A stretch of DNA of 64,000 nucleotides from Streptomyces avicenniae (GCF_000719135.1 NZ_JOEK01000009.1:558001-622000), one strand, 5' to 3'. Shown: positions 48,037-57,272, numbered from the stretch's first letter. The notes: generated by a model from the sequence alone, not told the origin. Made by a program: numbers and translations.

Positions 48037-49260
48037 ATGATCGAGACCGACGACGCGACGACCGCCCGCCCCGTGGAGCGGCTGCCCCGCACCTATCTCC
48101 TGTGGCTGACCGGGCTCCTGGCCTCCGTGCTGGGCGACACGGTGCTCTACTTCGGCCTCGGCTGGGCGGCCTCGGCGCACGGCGGCGGGGCGGCCGGGCT
48201 GCTGCTCACCGCGATCAGCCTGCCGCGAACGGCGCTGCTCCTGGTGGGCGGTGCGGTGGCGGACCGCTGGGGTGCGCGCCGCGTGCTGATAGCCGGGGAC
48301 GCGACGATGCTGGTGGTCGCCGTGGCGGCGTGCGTGGCCGTCTGGTGGAGGGGGAGCCCGCTGTGGCTGCTGATCACCATCGGCCTGGCCGTCGGCACGG
48401 TGGACGCCTTCTACCTCCCGGCGTCGGGCTCGATGCCACGGCGTCTCGTCCCGCCCGCCGTGCTGGGCAGGGCGCTCGCGCTGCGGCAGACGGGCGCGCA
48501 ACTGATCGCGCTGGCCGGGGGTTCGCTCGGCGGCTTCCTGGTGGGCGCGGCGGGCCTCGGCGGCGTGGCCCTGTTCGACGCGCTGACGTTCGCGCTGATG
48601 CTCGCCGTACTGCTCACGATCAGGCCACCCGCCACCACGCGGGAGAGCGCCCCGGCGAGCACGGGGGTGCGGCGCGACCTGACCGAGGGCCTGCGGCTCG
48701 TGCGGCGCGACCGGACGCTGCGGACCGCGCTCCTCATGACGTCCTGCGCCGCCGGATGCCTGATACCCGTGCCGTCCCTGCTGCTGCCGCTGTTGGGCCG
48801 GCAGCAGGGCTGGTCGGCGGGCACGACGGGGCTGCTGGTGGCCGCACAGACGCTGGGTGTCGTGGCGGTGGCGGGGTGGGTCACCTGGCGGGGCGGGCTG
48901 CCGCGGCCGATGGCGGCGTCCGCCGGGGGGCTGCTCGTGGCGGGAGCCGGGGCGGCGCTCCTGGCCGGTGCCTCCTCGCCGGTGGCGGCAGGTGCGGCAG
49001 CGGCGCTGTCCGGCCTGGGGACGGGCCTGTTCGCCACCCATGTCGCCCCCTTGCTCCTCGGCGGCACGCCGGAATCCCATCTCGCCCGCGTACAGGCGGT
49101 GGTGGGGCTGGCGCAGAGCTGTCCGCTGCTGGTGATGAACGTCGTGCTGGGCAATCTCGCGGCGGGAGCGGGCGTCACGGCCGCCTTCCTCTGCTGCGCG
49201 ACCATGGCCACCGTGACGGGCCTGACCGTCCTGCGGCTCCACCGTCCCGACGGCCGGTGA
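48037..49260 (+). CDS. MFS transporter
   Basis: A 407-residue membrane protein with about 12 helices. It starts RTYLLWLTGLLASVLGDTVLYFGLGW, with the loop-2/3 motif GGAVADRWGARRVLIAGD and helices such as LAVGTVDAFYLPASGSMPRRLVP and LALRQTGAQLIALAGGSLGGFLVGAAGLGG. This is the pattern of the MFS_3 type drug exporters. The ATG at 48037 is followed directly by the conserved N-terminus. The substrate is not predictable. Confidence 0.9.
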   Translation: MIETDDATTARPVERLPRTYLLWLTGLLASVLGDTVLYFGLGWAASAHGGGAAGLLLTAISLPRTALLLVGGAVADRWGARRVLIAGDATMLVVAVAACVAVWWRGSPLWLLITIGLAVGTVDAFYLPASGSMPRRLVPPAVLGRALALRQTGAQLIALAGGSLGGFLVGAAGLGGVALFDALTFALMLAVLLTIRPPATTRESAPASTGVRRDLTEGLRLVRRDRTLRTALLMTSCAAGCLIPVPSLLLPLLGRQQGWSAGTTGLLVAAQTLGVVAVAGWVTWRGGLPRPMAASAGGLLVAGAGAALLAGASSPVAAGAAAALSGLGTGLFATHVAPLLLGGTPESHLARVQAVVGLAQSCPLLVMNVVLGNLAAGAGVTAAFLCCATMATVTGLTVLRLHRPDGR

Positions 49261-49969
49261 AGGGCGGTGGGCACGGAGGATCAACAATTCGAGGACCGGA
49301 GGTCAAGGACAGGAGGCGTGGCAGCGATCAGGCTGGAGGGGTCCCTTGCCGATCAGGGCTCTGAACACCCGGCCAGGCCCCGGCAGGCACGCCAAGGAGA
49401 GGACGACACGACATGGGTGACATACCATCCGCCCCGCACGACGCCGCGCCTCGTCGCGGACGCGCGCGAAGGCACCACGTGGGACGCACGTCCCGCCCGG
49501 TGAGGCATCACGGTTCCTCGGCGGAACGCTCTCCGCCGCGAACGCCGCCCGGAACGGCGCCGCACTCCGCGTCCAGCCCATGGACGGGAGTTGATCGGCC
49601 ACGCCAGTGAGCCGCGGCGGTGTCCGCCACCGGCGCCGGAGGTCCCTCCGGGGAACACCCCACCTCTCCCCCAGGCCTCCCCAGGGCCGCGTGACCTCCT
49701 CCCGGCGCCAGGTCTCCGGTGCGGCCGACGGCCGTACCCGGACGGTCGGACTCCGTGGCAGCCGCTGCCTCGAATCGTCCCGGCCGCCCCGTCGAACCGG
49801 CGCCGCGGGACGTCGTCCCATGCCCTCGGCCTGACGGCGCGCTCGCGCCTGCGTGCGGGGTGACGTGGCACACCCAGGTGGCGGGCTCGTCCCGCTCCGG
49901 GCCACGCCCCGGCCGCCTGCCCCACGCGGCCAGTCCCCGCATCCTCATTCCGAGGCCGGGCAGGCGCTG

Positions 49970-50000
49970 TTGACGGTTCGTTTACCCTCATCATCTATAA
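49970..50000 (+). promoter_or_regulatory. promoter candidate for the AraC-type gene
   Basis: TTGACG at 49970-49975 and CTATAA at 49995-50000 are 19 bp apart, slightly longer than ideal. They lie in an unusually AT-rich patch (TTTACCCTCATCATCTATAAATC) directly before the 17-bp direct repeat. Confidence 0.5.
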
Positions 50001-50034
50001 ATCGACCCAGTACACCGATCGACCCAGTACACCG
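50001..50034. repeat. perfect 17-bp direct repeat at the AraC promoter
   Basis: ATCGACCCAGTACACCG at 50001-50017 is followed at once by an identical copy at 50018-50034. It starts right after the -10-like CTATAA, so it covers the probable transcription start. AraC-family proteins bind direct repeats, which makes autoregulation likely. Confidence 0.7.
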
Positions 50035-50101
50035 GCGGCCCCTCCTCCGCTCCGCGTTCCCTTGAGCTTCCTTCTTCCGCGCGCAGCTCCAGGAGGTCAC
50101 G

Positions 50102-50989
50102 TTGACGACGACCCGAGCCCGGACCCAGCACACACACCGGCACGACGCGCCCGTCGCCGCACCCGACAGCACAGCCGCCGACACCACCCCGCGCAAGCCC
50201 AGGACACTGCGTCTCGGCAGCGTCCACGTCTGGCCCGTGACCTGCCCGGCGGCGCCCTTCGAGCGGCGGCCCAGGACGGCGAGGCGGGCAGAACCCGAGG
50301 TCTACCACCTGCGGTTCCCCTCGGAGCAGCCGTCCGGCGGGACACGGCTCGCCTTACGCGACGCCGCCCCGGCCCCCGTGGCGATCCATCTCGAAATGCC
50401 CCGCCGCCTGGTGTCCCTGCCGGAGGACCACGTGTCCCGGCTGGTCGCCGACGGATTCCCCGCGCGCGAGGGCAGCGGCGCCCTCCTGACGGGCCTCCTC
50501 ACCCGGCTGACCCGCGACACGGCCGAGTACAGCGCGACCGCCCTGGACCGGCTGGAACGCGTGATCGTGGACCTCTTCACGGCCGCCCTGGCCCAGCGCC
50601 TGGAGGCCGAGGAGCACGGCACCCCGCAGGTCCGCGCGCACATGCTGGCCCCGGCCATCGAGGCGTACATCCTGCGCAGCCTGCCCGACCCCGAGCTGAC
50701 CCCGCGCAGCATCGCCGCCGCCCACCACATCTCCCCCGGGCACCTGCACCGCGTCTTCCGCACCCTGGGCCACCACGCGACGCCGTCCTCCTGGATACGC
50801 GCCCAGCGCCTGGAGCGCATCCGCGCCGACCTCACCGACCCGGTGTTCGGCACGGCGCCGATCCACGAGGTCGCCGCCCGCTGGGGCATGACCGACCCCG
50901 CCACCTTCTCCCGCGTCTTCCGCGCGGCCTTCGGCCTGTCACCACGGGAGTACCGCCACCGGGCACTCGGGAAGCCCGCCGTGGTGTGA
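50102..50989 (+). CDS. AraC/XylS-type helix-turn-helix regulator with TTG start and TTA codon
   Basis: A 295-residue regulator. The C-terminal AraC domain is clear: LTPRSIAAAHHISPGHLHRVFRTLGH (first helix-turn-helix), WIRAQRLERIRADLTDP, IHEVAARWGMTDPATFSRVFRAAFGLSPREYR (second). The N-terminal half resembles the AraC_binding_2-type sensor of AdpA-like/FeaR-like proteins (AIHLEMPRRLVSLPEDHV). TTG at 50102 is the start because AGGAGGTCACG lies just before it. Codon 85 is TTA (50354-50356), so expression probably depends on bldA. Duplicated sites at the promoter suggest autoregulation. Confidence 0.88.
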   Translation: MTTTRARTQHTHRHDAPVAAPDSTAADTTPRKPRTLRLGSVHVWPVTCPAAPFERRPRTARRAEPEVYHLRFPSEQPSGGTRLALRDAAPAPVAIHLEMPRRLVSLPEDHVSRLVADGFPAREGSGALLTGLLTRLTRDTAEYSATALDRLERVIVDLFTAALAQRLEAEEHGTPQVRAHMLAPAIEAYILRSLPDPELTPRSIAAAHHISPGHLHRVFRTLGHHATPSSWIRAQRLERIRADLTDPVFGTAPIHEVAARWGMTDPATFSRVFRAAFGLSPREYRHRALGKPAVV

Positions 50990-51040
50990 CGTCCGCCCAC
51001 CAGGGGCGACCCACCCGGCGGTTGCTAGGATCGCCCGCCC

Positions 51041-51742
51041 ATGAGCACCCGCGCGGCACCCACGATGGTCCCCGTCCCCGGCGGACACGTCACGCTGTCG
51101 GACCGGCGGACGGAGCGCGCGTGGACGCTGGAGGTGGCGCCGTTCCTCCTCGGCGCCACGCCGGTCACCGAGGAGCAGTACCGGGCGGCGACCGGCCGGG
51201 CCCCGGCCGACGCGCACGACGCGCCGCTGCCCGCGCGCGACGTCTCCTGGCCCGACGCCGTCAGGTTCTGCAACGCGCTGTCGGCCCGGGAGGGGCTGAC
51301 GCCCGCCTACGGCACGGCGGTCGGGCCCGAGGGCGTCGTCCGGTACCCGTCGGCGGACGGGTACCGGCTGCCGACCGAGGCCGAGTGGGAGCACGCCTGC
51401 CGGGCCGGTACGGACGGCCCCCGCTACGGCGAGCTGGACGAGATCGCCTGGCACCGCGGCAACTCGGCAGAACGCGCCCACCCCGTGGGCGGCAGGCGGC
51501 CCAACGCCTGGGGCCTGTACGACATGCTGGGCAACGTCTGGGAGTGGTGCTGGGACGTCTACGACCCCGAGGTCTACGGCACCTACCGCGTGCTGCGCGG
51601 CGGCGGCTGGTTCGACGAGCACTGGAGCTGCCGGGCCTCCGTACGCCGCCGCAGCCATCCGACGCTGACCCTGGACGACGTCGGCTTCCGCGTGGCGCGG
51701 TCCGCGATCCCCGCGCCGACCGGCGGACTTACCGCGGAGTAG
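51041..51742 (+). CDS. SUMF1/FGE-like (formylglycine-generating-enzyme-sulfatase) domain protein
   Basis: A 233-residue SUMF1-domain protein: TMVPVPGGHVTLSDRRT, EVAPFLLGATPVTEEQYRAATG, PARDVSWPDAVRFCNALSAREGLTPAY, YRLPTEAEWEHACRAG, NAWGLYDMLGNVWEWCWD and VLRGGGWFDEHWSCRASVRR. In true FGE the last segment carries two copper-binding cysteines five residues apart. Here only the second (SCRAS) is present and the first is replaced by Asp, so sulfatase maturation is unlikely. Related SUMF1 proteins have other roles such as C-type-lectin-like ligand binding. Function unknown. Confidence 0.82.
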   Translation: MSTRAAPTMVPVPGGHVTLSDRRTERAWTLEVAPFLLGATPVTEEQYRAATGRAPADAHDAPLPARDVSWPDAVRFCNALSAREGLTPAYGTAVGPEGVVRYPSADGYRLPTEAEWEHACRAGTDGPRYGELDEIAWHRGNSAERAHPVGGRRPNAWGLYDMLGNVWEWCWDVYDPEVYGTYRVLRGGGWFDEHWSCRASVRRRSHPTLTLDDVGFRVARSAIPAPTGGLTAE

Positions 51743-51773
51743 GGTGCGCGCGGCGGTGGGTAGGCTGGCGCGG

Positions 51774-52427
51774 GTGACCGACAAGCCAAGACGCCGCCTG
51801 CCCAGGAGCGTACGCGAGCAGGAGATCATCGACGCGGCGCTGCGGGTCTTCTCCCGGCGCGGCTACCGTGCCGCCGTCGTGGACGAGATCGCCGAGCTGG
51901 CCGGGATCTCCAAGCCGATGGTGTACCTCTACCTCGGCTCCAAGGAGGGCCTGTTCATCGCCTGCGTCCGCCGGGAGGCGGGCCGCCTGGTGGCCGCGTT
52001 CCGCGAGGCGGCCTCCGCCGTGGACGAGCCGGAGGAACGGCTGTGGGCGGGCCTGTCGGCGTTCTTCGCGTTCGTCGCGGAACGGCGCGCCAGCTGGCTG
52101 GTGCTGCACCGTCAGGTGCCGGAGCAGAGCGAGGCGGTGGCGGCCGAGCTGGCGGCGGCGCGCCGCTCGGTGATGGCGGAGGTCGCGGGCCTGGTCGGCG
52201 AGGGGATCACGCGGGGACGGGCGCCCGCCGTGCGCCTGACGGAGCTGGACGCCGACTTCGTGGCCCACGCGCTGGTCGGCGCGGCCGACTCGCTGACGGA
52301 CTGGATGGAGCGACACCCGGGCGAGTCGCCCGAGCGCGTCACCCTCCGTCTGATGAACATGACCTGGGTCGGCATGCGGAACGTCCTCGCGGGCCAGGTG
52401 TGGGCCCCGGAGGGCCAGGGCGCCTGA
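51774..52427 (+). CDS. TetR/AcrR-family transcriptional regulator
   Basis: A 217-residue TetR protein. The helix-turn-helix is REQEIIDAALRVFSRRGYRAAVVDEIAELAG with ISKPMVYLYLGSKEGLFIACVRRE. The C-terminal part (AGLSAFFAFVAERRASWLVLHRQVPEQSEAVAAELAAARR) resembles the TetR_C_33/fatty-acid-related regulators. The GTG at 51774 is chosen over the frame start at 51744. It lies 99 bp upstream of the acyl-CoA synthetase gene on the same strand, suggesting control of fatty-acyl activation. Confidence 0.92.
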   Translation: MTDKPRRRLPRSVREQEIIDAALRVFSRRGYRAAVVDEIAELAGISKPMVYLYLGSKEGLFIACVRREAGRLVAAFREAASAVDEPEERLWAGLSAFFAFVAERRASWLVLHRQVPEQSEAVAAELAAARRSVMAEVAGLVGEGITRGRAPAVRLTELDADFVAHALVGAADSLTDWMERHPGESPERVTLRLMNMTWVGMRNVLAGQVWAPEGQGA

Positions 52428-52526
52428 CGGCGCGGCCGTCGCCCCGCGCCGTCCGCCGGGTAGGTGCCCGGGAGACGTCAGGGCGGAGCCGCCGGGCGGA
52501 GGCGCGGAGCGGGAAGGAGACCGGCC

Positions 52527-54446
52527 ATGGGCCTGGGACGTGATCTGACGAGGGCACGCCGCCGCGCCGCCCGCGCGCCGTTCGCCGAGGTGGAGACCGT
52601 ACGGGAGGACGGCGTGGTGCGCGAGGTGCGCAGCGCGCCGCTGGTGCCGGTCCCCACGTCGGGCAGCGCGGCCGACATCCCGTACCGGAACGCCGCAGAG
52701 GCCCCCGAGGCCGTGGTCGTGCGCCGCAAGGGGCCCGACGGGCGCTGGGAGCCGGTCACGGCCGCCGCTTTCGCCCGCGAGGTGACGGGGGTGGCCAGGG
52801 GCCTGGTCGCGGCGGGCCTGGAACCGGGCGGGCGGGTCGCCCTGATGTCGGCGACGCGCTACGAGTGGGCCGTGCTCGACCTCGCGATCTGGGCGGCGGG
52901 CGGGCAGGGCGTGCCGGTGTACCCGACGTCGTCCGCCGATCAACTCGACTGGATTCTGCGGGACTCGGGGGCCGCGTTCCTCGTCGCCGAGACGGCGGGG
53001 CACGCGCGGACCGCCCGGCAGGTGCTCGGGGGCCGACGGCTGTGGGTGATCGAGGACGGCGCGCTCGCCGAGCTGACCGCCCTGGGACGCGCGACCCCCG
53101 AGGCGGACGTCACCGCGCGCCGGGCCGCGCTCACCCCTGACACCCCCGCGACCGTCGTCTACACCTCAGGCACCACCGGGCGGCCCAAGGGCTGCGTGCT
53201 CACGCACGCCAACCTCCACGCCGAGACGGAGAATCTGGTCGCGCTGCTCACGCCGGTGTTCGGCGAGGTCACCGGGCAGACGCCGAGGACGCTCCTCTTC
53301 CTGCCCCTGGCGCACGTCCTCGGGCGCACGATCCACCTCGCCTGCCTGTCGGCGCGCATCGAGACGGCGCACTGGCCCAGCCTCCGCCCGGAGGAGCTGC
53401 GCGCCGAACTCGCCTCCTTCCGGCCGACGTTCGTCGTCGGCGTCCCCTACCTGTTCGAGAAGATCCACGCCATGGCGCGCGCGCAGGCCGAACGGATGGG
53501 CCGCGCCGCCTCGTTCGACCGCGCCGAACGGGTCGCGACGGCGTACGCGGCGGCACGGCTGCGCGCGCACGCCGGTACGGGCCGGGGTCCAGGACCCGGG
53601 CTGCGGCTGGCGAGGGGCCTGTACGACCTGCTCGTCTACCGGCGCGTACGCGCGGCGCTGGGCGGGCGCCTGCGGTACGCGATCAGCGGCGGCTCGCCGC
53701 TTGAGGAGCGGCTGAACCTCTTCTTCCTCGGCTGCGGCGTCGCCGTCCACGAGGGCTACGGCCTCACGGAGACGACGGCGGCGGCCACGGTGGTCCCGCC
53801 GCCGGTCCCGCGCCCCGGCACGGTCGGCCGCCCGGTGCCCGGCACGTCGGTGCGTATCGCCGACGACGGCGAGGTCCTGCTGAAGGGGGCTCTGGTCTTC
53901 GGCGGCTACCGGGGCGACGACGCGGCCACGGCTGCGGCGTTCACGCCCGGCGGGTGGCTGGCGACCGGCGATCTCGGCACGCTGGACGACGAGGGCTACC
54001 TGCGGATCACCGGCCGTAAGAAGGACCTTCTCGTCACCAGCGGCGGCAAGAACGTCTCCCCCACCGTGCTGGAGGACCGGCTGCGCGGCCGTGGACCCGT
54101 CGGGCAGTGCATGGTGGTCGGCGACCGGCGGCCGTACGTCGCCGCGCTGGTGACGCTGGACGCGGGGGCGCTGCGGCACTGGCTCACCGCGCGCGGGCGT
54201 CCGGGGGACACGCCGGTGGAGGCGCTGTGCGACGACGCGGACCTGCGGGCGGCCGTGCAGGAGGCGGTCGATCACGCGAACGCGGCGGTGTCCCGCGCCG
54301 AGTCGATCCGCCGCTTCACGCTGGTGCCCGGTGAGTTCACCGAGGAGAACGGGCTGCTGACCCCCTCGATGAAGATCAGGCGCGGCGCGGTGGCCGAGGC
54401 GTACGCGGCGGACATCGAAGGGCTCTACCCGGCCCCGGCGCGGTGA
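52527..54446 (+). CDS. long-chain acyl-CoA/ACP synthetase (AMP-dependent ligase, FadD15-like)
   Basis: A 639-residue ANL-superfamily adenylate-forming enzyme. The P-loop is VVYTSGTTGRPKGCVLTHANL, the A5 region GYGLTETTAAA, A7 ATGDLGTLDDEGYLRITGRKKD, and the C-terminal catalytic Lys sits in LTPSMKIRRG. It activates fatty acids as acyl-adenylates and transfers them to CoA or a carrier protein. GGAAGGAGA precedes the ATG at 52527. It is preceded by a TetR gene and followed about 300 bp later by the P450/ACP operon, so it may supply that pathway with acyl groups. Confidence 0.9.
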   Translation: MGLGRDLTRARRRAARAPFAEVETVREDGVVREVRSAPLVPVPTSGSAADIPYRNAAEAPEAVVVRRKGPDGRWEPVTAAAFAREVTGVARGLVAAGLEPGGRVALMSATRYEWAVLDLAIWAAGGQGVPVYPTSSADQLDWILRDSGAAFLVAETAGHARTARQVLGGRRLWVIEDGALAELTALGRATPEADVTARRAALTPDTPATVVYTSGTTGRPKGCVLTHANLHAETENLVALLTPVFGEVTGQTPRTLLFLPLAHVLGRTIHLACLSARIETAHWPSLRPEELRAELASFRPTFVVGVPYLFEKIHAMARAQAERMGRAASFDRAERVATAYAAARLRAHAGTGRGPGPGLRLARGLYDLLVYRRVRAALGGRLRYAISGGSPLEERLNLFFLGCGVAVHEGYGLTETTAAATVVPPPVPRPGTVGRPVPGTSVRIADDGEVLLKGALVFGGYRGDDAATAAAFTPGGWLATGDLGTLDDEGYLRITGRKKDLLVTSGGKNVSPTVLEDRLRGRGPVGQCMVVGDRRPYVAALVTLDAGALRHWLTARGRPGDTPVEALCDDADLRAAVQEAVDHANAAVSRAESIRRFTLVPGEFTEENGLLTPSMKIRRGAVAEAYAADIEGLYPAPAR

Positions 54447-54631
54447 ATGCGCAGGCCGGGCGAGGAGGCGTCCCGGTGCGTCTGACGGCCATTCACGGCA
54501 TTTCGGACGCCAGGGACCAGGCCGCCGTGGTCGCGGACACCCGGGACTTTTTCCGGAAAGCGCGCCCCTTCGCACGCCCTTTCACACCCAGGAAATCCCG
54601 CTAATCGCACCATCGCACAATTCTCTATCCA

Positions 54632-54653
54632 GTGAATTCCCGGGGTGATTCAC
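54632..54653. promoter_or_regulatory. inverted repeat upstream of the P450 operon
   Basis: GTGAAT at 54632-54637 and ATTCAC at 54648-54653 form a perfect dyad around 10 bp, in the AT-richest part of the gap between the ligase and P450 genes, about 90 bp before the P450 ATG. A likely operator of the biosynthetic operon; the upstream TetR protein is a possible ligand. Confidence 0.5.
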
Positions 54654-54743
54654 CCGATCACCTGGCGTGTCCCGCTTGTGGCTGGTTAGGCTTCCGTGCA
54701 GGCACAACAGGAGGATCGGGGAATCCGGGAGGGGTGCGGGGGG

Positions 54744-56072
54744 ATGAAGAACGCAGCGGAAATCCCGCCGGACGGCGACCACGACAGCCCGGACACCGAA
54801 ATCGCCCCCGGCGAGAACACCAGGGACGGCGGGAAAAACAGCGCCTCGAATTCCCGCCCCGACGCCGCCCTCCTCTCCCTTTTCACGCCGGAAGGCAGGG
54901 AGAATCCCTACCCCGCCTACGCGGAACTCAGGCGGCACACGCCCGTCCACCACCACGCCGGGCTCGCCACCTACGTCCTCACCCGCTTCGCCGACTGCCA
55001 CGCCGTCCTCACCGACCCCGCCTTCCACACGCCAGGACGCGCCTGGTGCGACCGCGAGATACCGGACTGGCGCGAACACCCGGGCGCGCGGTTCTTCTAC
55101 TCCTCCCTGCTGCGCACCGAAGGCCCCGACCACAGCCGCGTACGGCGCCTGGTCGGCGGCGCCCTCGGCACCCGCGCGACACGGACGCTGCTCCCGGCCG
55201 TACGCGCGCTCACCCGGGGCCTGCTCGACCGGTTCGCGGACGCCACGGCGGACGGCGGCACCGCCGACTTCCAGGAACTGGTGGGCTACCCGCTGCCCGT
55301 CGCCGTCGTCGGCCACCTGATCGGCGCGCCGCCGGAGGACCAAGGGGCGTTCCACCGGCTCGGCCAGGACGCGGGGCGGCTGCTGGAGCCCGTGCGCTCG
55401 GCCGAGGACTGGCGCCGCGCCGACGCCGCCGTGGTCGCGCTGCGCGGCTACTTCACCGACCTCGTCCGCAGGCGGCGCGCCCGGCCCGCCGACGACCTGA
55501 CCTCCGCGCTCCTCGCCGTCAGGGACGCGGACGACGGGCGGCTCTCCGGCCGCGAACTCGTGGACACCCTGCTGCTGATCCTGGTCGCCGGGTTCGAGAC
55601 CACGGCCAACCTCCTCGGGCTCGCCGTCCACGCCCTGCTGACCCACCCCGACCAGTGGCGCGTCCTGCGGGAGCGGCCGGAGGCGGCGCCGGGCGCCGTC
55701 GAGGAGACCCTGCGCTGGGACACGCCCGTCCAGATGACGGAGCGCATCGCCGCGCGGCCCGCCGAGATCGGCGGCGTCACCGTCCCGGCGGGCGCCAACG
55801 TCACCACCGTCCTCGCCGCCGGCAACCGCGACCCGGCCCGGCATCCCGACCCCGACGCGTTCACCGTGCTGCGCGCCGACAGCAAGGTCCTCAGCTTCAG
55901 CGCGGGGCCGCACCACTGCCTCGGCGCCGCGCTGGCCCGCGCCGAGGGCGCGGAGCTGCTGAGCCAGCTGGTGACACGCTTCCCCCGGCTCGCCCCCGCG
56001 GGCGAACCGGTGCGGCGCGCGTCCGTCAGCCTGCGCGCCTTCGCGCGGCTGCCGCTCGCCGCCACCGGCTGA
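54744..56072 (+). CDS. cytochrome P450
   Basis: A 442-residue P450 with the I-helix AGFETTANL, the ExxR pair in EETLRW, the R-containing QMTERIAARP segment and the haem loop FSAGPHHCLGAALARAE with the axial Cys. The N-terminal PDAALLSLFTPEGRENPYPAYAELRRH is typical of bacterial CYP105/107-like enzymes. It probably hydroxylates or epoxidises the pathway product. The ATG at 54744 is preferred over the frame start at 54696 because GGAGGGGTGCGGGGGG precedes it. It is the first gene of a tightly spaced eight-gene operon. Confidence 0.9.
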   Translation: MKNAAEIPPDGDHDSPDTEIAPGENTRDGGKNSASNSRPDAALLSLFTPEGRENPYPAYAELRRHTPVHHHAGLATYVLTRFADCHAVLTDPAFHTPGRAWCDREIPDWREHPGARFFYSSLLRTEGPDHSRVRRLVGGALGTRATRTLLPAVRALTRGLLDRFADATADGGTADFQELVGYPLPVAVVGHLIGAPPEDQGAFHRLGQDAGRLLEPVRSAEDWRRADAAVVALRGYFTDLVRRRRARPADDLTSALLAVRDADDGRLSGRELVDTLLLILVAGFETTANLLGLAVHALLTHPDQWRVLRERPEAAPGAVEETLRWDTPVQMTERIAARPAEIGGVTVPAGANVTTVLAAGNRDPARHPDPDAFTVLRADSKVLSFSAGPHHCLGAALARAEGAELLSQLVTRFPRLAPAGEPVRRASVSLRAFARLPLAATG

Positions 56073-56111
56073 CGCGAGGCCCACGCAGCCGTTCCCCGAA
56101 GGGAGTTGCCC

Positions 56112-57272
56112 GTGAGATTCCAGCAGTGCGAGCGCGCCACCCTGCACCGGCACCTGCCCGGGCTCGACGCGGCCCTCGCCCCCTTCCCGCTCGCCGCGCT
56201 GGAGAGCGCCCCGAGCCCGGCGATCGCCGCCTTCCGCGAGGCGGGCGGCCCCGGCCTCCTCGTCCCTGAGGCCAGCGGCGGTCTCGGCGCCTCGCCGCTC
56301 GACGCCGTGCGGGTGCAGCGCGCCGTGGGCGCCCGCTGCCCCTCGCTCGCGGTGGCCACCACGATGCACCACTTCTCCGTCGCGGGCCTGGTACTCGCGG
56401 CGCGCGAGGGCACCGGCGCCGAAGGGCCGCTGCTGGAGGCGATCGCCGGGCAACGCCTGCTGCTCGCCTCCGGCTTCGCCGAGGGCCGCACCGGACAGAA
56501 CATCCTGCGCCCGCACATCACGGCACGGCGGCGGGCGGACGGCCGTGTCGTCCTCAACGGCAGCAAGAAGCCGTGCAGCCTGTCCCGCTCCATGGACCTG
56601 CTGACCGCGTCCGTCGTCATGGCGGACGGCGACGGCGTGGAGCACCTGGCCGTCGCCGTGGTCCCCGCCGACACCCCCGGCGTGGAGGTGCGGCCGTTCT
56701 GGCGCACGCACATCCTGGCCGGGGCGGAGAGCGACGAGGTGGTGCTCACCGACGTCGCGCTCGACCCCGCCATGGTGGTCCCCACCGGCGTCGCCGCCGA
56801 CGGCGTGCCCGACGCGCTGAACCTCGCGGGCTTCCTGTGGTTCGAACTCCTCATGACCGCCTCCTACCTGGGCGTGGCCGGGGCACTGGCCGAACGCGCC
56901 CTGCGGGCCGGAGCCGGACCCGGGGCAGGAGCCGGGCCGGGCGAAGGCGACGGCGACCCGGCGGCCCTCACCCTCGGCCTCGACGCGGCGATGCTCGCCG
57001 TGGAGGCCGTCGCCCGCGCCATGGCCACCGAGGAGTGGACGGAGACCCTGCTGGCCGCCGCCCTGGCCGCCCGGTACGCCGCGCAGGACGCCATCGCCCG
57101 CGCCACACGGGACTGCCTCGCCGCCCTGGGCGGCATGGCGTTCATCGGCTCGGGGGACGGCGCCTACCTCGCCTCGGCGGCGGCGGGGCTGACGTTCCAC
57201 CCCCCGTCCCGCGCCCGGATGGCCGCCCCCCTGCGGGACTTCCTGCACGGCTCCCCCCTGCGCATCGGGTGA
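56112..57272 (+). CDS. acyl-CoA-dehydrogenase-family protein
   Basis: A 386-residue acyl-CoA-dehydrogenase-fold protein. It shows FREAGGPGLLVPEASGGLGASPLDAVRVQRAVGA (N-terminal helical part), HITARRRADGRVVLNGSKKPCSLSRSMDLLTASV (middle beta domain) and a C-terminal helical bundle with TRDCLAALGGMAFIGSGDG. The usual catalytic Glu of the family is not obvious. In acyl-ACP pathways such proteins introduce a double bond or act as flavin monooxygenases. The GTG at 56112 has GGGAG upstream; 39 bp after the P450 stop. Confidence 0.85.
   Translation: MRFQQCERATLHRHLPGLDAALAPFPLAALESAPSPAIAAFREAGGPGLLVPEASGGLGASPLDAVRVQRAVGARCPSLAVATTMHHFSVAGLVLAAREGTGAEGPLLEAIAGQRLLLASGFAEGRTGQNILRPHITARRRADGRVVLNGSKKPCSLSRSMDLLTASVVMADGDGVEHLAVAVVPADTPGVEVRPFWRTHILAGAESDEVVLTDVALDPAMVVPTGVAADGVPDALNLAGFLWFELLMTASYLGVAGALAERALRAGAGPGAGAGPGEGDGDPAALTLGLDAAMLAVEAVARAMATEEWTETLLAAALAARYAAQDAIARATRDCLAALGGMAFIGSGDGAYLASAAAGLTFHPPSRARMAAPLRDFLHGSPLRIG

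Larger units (their letters stand above)
49261..50101. other. 841-bp region without a recognisable gene; holds the AraC promoter
   Basis: Several frames stay open on both strands, but their translations are Arg/Pro/Ser-rich and lack codon-position bias, so they look like chance frames in GC-rich DNA. The last 130 bp carry a promoter-like TTGACG...CTATAA pair, a 17-bp direct repeat and the strong ribosome site of the regulator at 50102. Confidence 0.55.

Noticed and set aside
49303..49905. 200-codon minus-strand frame in the 841-bp gap
   Set aside because: Arg/Pro/Ser-rich translation, no ribosome site at a suitable start, no recognisable fold; counted as non-coding.
51041..51742. Sulfatase-modifying factor (true FGE)
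   Set aside because: The first of the two copper-binding cysteines is replaced by Asp and no sulfatase is nearby; kept as a SUMF1-like protein only.
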